Source: Halichondria panicea
Taxonomy: Eukaryota > Porifera > Demospongiae > Suberitida > Halichondriidae
DNA: 64,000 nucleotides
Assembly: GCF_963675165.1 (NCBI RefSeq)
Contig: NC_087384.1
Coordinates: 5,139,182-5,203,181 of the forward strand
Direction: 5' to 3'
Position numbers and translations under genes: made by a program
Part shown: positions 62,467 through 64,000 of the stretch, piece after piece
How positions within the stretch are numbered: the stretch's first letter is position 1
Layout: every line of letters begins with the position of its first letter
The notes under the pieces: model-generated
Database searches by the model: none
What the model was told of the DNA's origin: nothing
Seen by the model: only the letters and a program-made list of their open reading frames with translations

Positions 62467-64000
62467 CCAGTGGATTCCTTGTTAAAAAGCGCTTCTATCT
62501 ATAATTTATTTATGCTATAGAGCTGGTAAGCTAAAAGTTAGCATTTTTAGTGTAGAAGTCCTAGGCATACTTGTCCACCACATATATAGTTACATGTAAA
62601 GCGTAAATGAAGCCATAATGGACCACATAACTTCTGGGGCCGAACTCAATGCAAATAGACTTTAGCATTGAGAGATTAATGTTTGACGTAGATGTTACAG
62701 ATAACTGTACAGTGATGTGTCCAGGCGGTGGTTATTATTCTTTATTAGTATTGTGATACTATTGCACTCCGTGGAATTTGTACAGTGAAGCAGTATCACT
62801 CCGGACAAGTAATTGAGGGTCGTCAAGGCTGAAATTGCACTGGGGGTTGTTTTAGAAACTGCCTCATAACGATTAGCAATCAATAGTATGGTTACTTGTG
62901 CAACGAGTGTTGCAAGCGTGCGCTTGCTAATGCCTCTCGCCATGTTTTTGCTTTCGCTCAGAGTGTTATAGAAGAGGTAAATAATTTGCAATGTGCTTCA
63001 TTGTTTCACAAGAAAGGGGTGTCCACAGTTAATAGTCTATATACTGTGAGTTTGTCAAAGGCACGGTGTAAGAGAGAAGAAAAAAAAGAAAGAAGAGAGA
63101 ACAGACAGTAGTATAGTATATACAGTACAATGTATGTATCTATTATACTGAAAAGAAAATACTTGTCTACATGTATCTATTGTTACCAGACTTGTGTACA
63201 TGTATCTATTGTTACCAGACTTGTGTACATGAATCTATTGTTATCTAGTCTATATGGTATCATTTGTTTTGTGGCTTACCGCTATACCAGGACCTCAAGA
63301 AAAAGAAGTAAGTTGACAGCCACTGGATTCTCTATTAACATGTGGGGATGAGCGCGCATGCGCATTGCATCCACAGGAATATTTAAAGGGTGTGTCCAAA
63401 GAGATCAAGTTCACAATGGCTACTGCTAGCTAGCTGTTTTAACATATCTTTTCTGACTCTTGTAGCTAACAAAAAGCTAGCGCTTTAGTGCAAGGCTAAC
63501 TCATGTGTTGAATAGAAAGTTTGTGTGAACAGATGATGCTATGAAAGATTCTGAAGAGACTGCAACAGCCTTCAATGTGAGTCAAACTAGCCATAACTCG
63601 AGAAAGAAGCTTTAGTTTGCTAATCCACGAATCAAAATCCAAGAGAACGTGGCTAGAAGCCTATAGAAGCTGTTAGTTTTCGTCGCATTGCAACCGTTGA
63701 GCAGTTACAGCTGGAACGGACACACACACACACACACACAGTTAGCTCCCTCGTGCGGCTACACCTCGAGGCATAATAAGGGACAGTCTTAACAAGCGCT
63801 GGCAATTAAGGTAAATAACACTCGGCTTTGCCTCTCGCAATTAATCGCTATTAATCCCATTGCACTTTTAACAATACCAGCAGATTACAGAAGGAGCAAC
63901 TAACTCTACATGAGTTTGGAAATTGTATCTCGTGTGTTTTCCTAAACGCCTTACAAGGAAGGTGATAAGCTAACCTATGTGTCAGCTCTTGCCTACTGAT
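62467..64000. other. Right end of window, no supported gene
   Basis: The first exon of AMD1 may lie here or beyond, but none could be recognised. It contains a purine-rich run (63070-63110), three 29-base repeats (63162-63248), (ac)n at 63720-63740, and a plus-strand ATG context at 63541-63576 (MKDSEETATAFN followed by gtgagt) that could be a first exon of another gene. Confidence 0.35.
63162..63248. repeat. Three 29-bp tandem repeats
   Basis: Three copies of cttgtgtacatgtatctatt-gttaccaga, with small changes in the first and third. Confidence 0.88.

Noticed and set aside
62695-62991. 98-codon minus-strand frame
   Set aside because: No recognisable domain or AMD1 N-terminal features.
63541-63576. 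Possible first exon (ATG ... gtgagt) on the plus strand
   Set aside because: Only 12 codons, with no downstream exon in the window to support it.

Overview
The window looks like animal genomic DNA, most likely from a sponge. It is AT-rich with short GT-AG introns, palindromic simple repeats (tacatgta, gcatgcatgc, taattata) and dense small inverted-repeat transposons. The sponge assignment is an inference from overall texture and protein divergence; the metazoan gene families are well supported. I read the gene models by eye, checking splice sites and codon phase across every junction.

Layout. (1) 1-433, minus: two exons of a galectin that runs off the left edge. (2) 1519-19008, plus: 33 exons of a Swr1-class SNF2 ATPase of the Domino/EP400/SRCAP family. 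It enters the window inside the first ATPase lobe and ends in a SANT-like domain and a Gln/Ala-rich tail. Exon 17 can also read through into a 303-codon Ser/Pro/Lys-rich tail, giving a second C-terminus, as in Drosophila domino A and B. An intronless antisense three-repeat ORF with one internal stop lies in intron 9. (3) 19222-25464, plus: a five-exon, 230-residue protein with a myristoylation-type N-terminus and no family I recognise. (4) 26026-26840, plus: an intronless cytosolic sulfotransferase with one frameshift. (5) 26841-30568: transposon debris.

(6) 30569-57482, plus: a tandem array of seven paralogous genes. Each encodes a Pro/Tyr-rich N-terminal half with PPxY-like motifs and two hydrophobic segments separated by a short loop with a Gly-Asp, a layout like dispanin/CD225 (IFITM-superfamily) proteins. 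All share intron phases 1,0,0 around the last four coding exons. Genes 1 and 3 form one subfamily; 2, 4, 5, 6 and 7 form another with a conserved TATA promoter. Gene 6 is a fresh copy of gene 5 broken by a 2-base insertion, and a decayed exon lies at 36.9 kb.

(7) 57726-61267, minus: AMD1 (S-adenosylmethionine decarboxylase), converging tail to tail on the array; its first exon was not found. Decayed antisense copies of the AMD1 last exon sit in the three spacers between genes 4, 5, 6 and 7, so the array grew by duplicating a unit that included the AMD1 3' end.

Mobile DNA: two large foldback elements (1.25 and 1.7 kb), Mutator-like MITEs with 9-base target duplications, a family with CAAGGGCGTA ends and 7-base duplications (one nested in a pogo-like MITE), a hAT-like MITE with an 8-base duplication, and a LINE 3' fragment. 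The genes do not form one pathway; the array is the accessory part, among conserved housekeeping genes (chromatin remodelling, polyamine synthesis).
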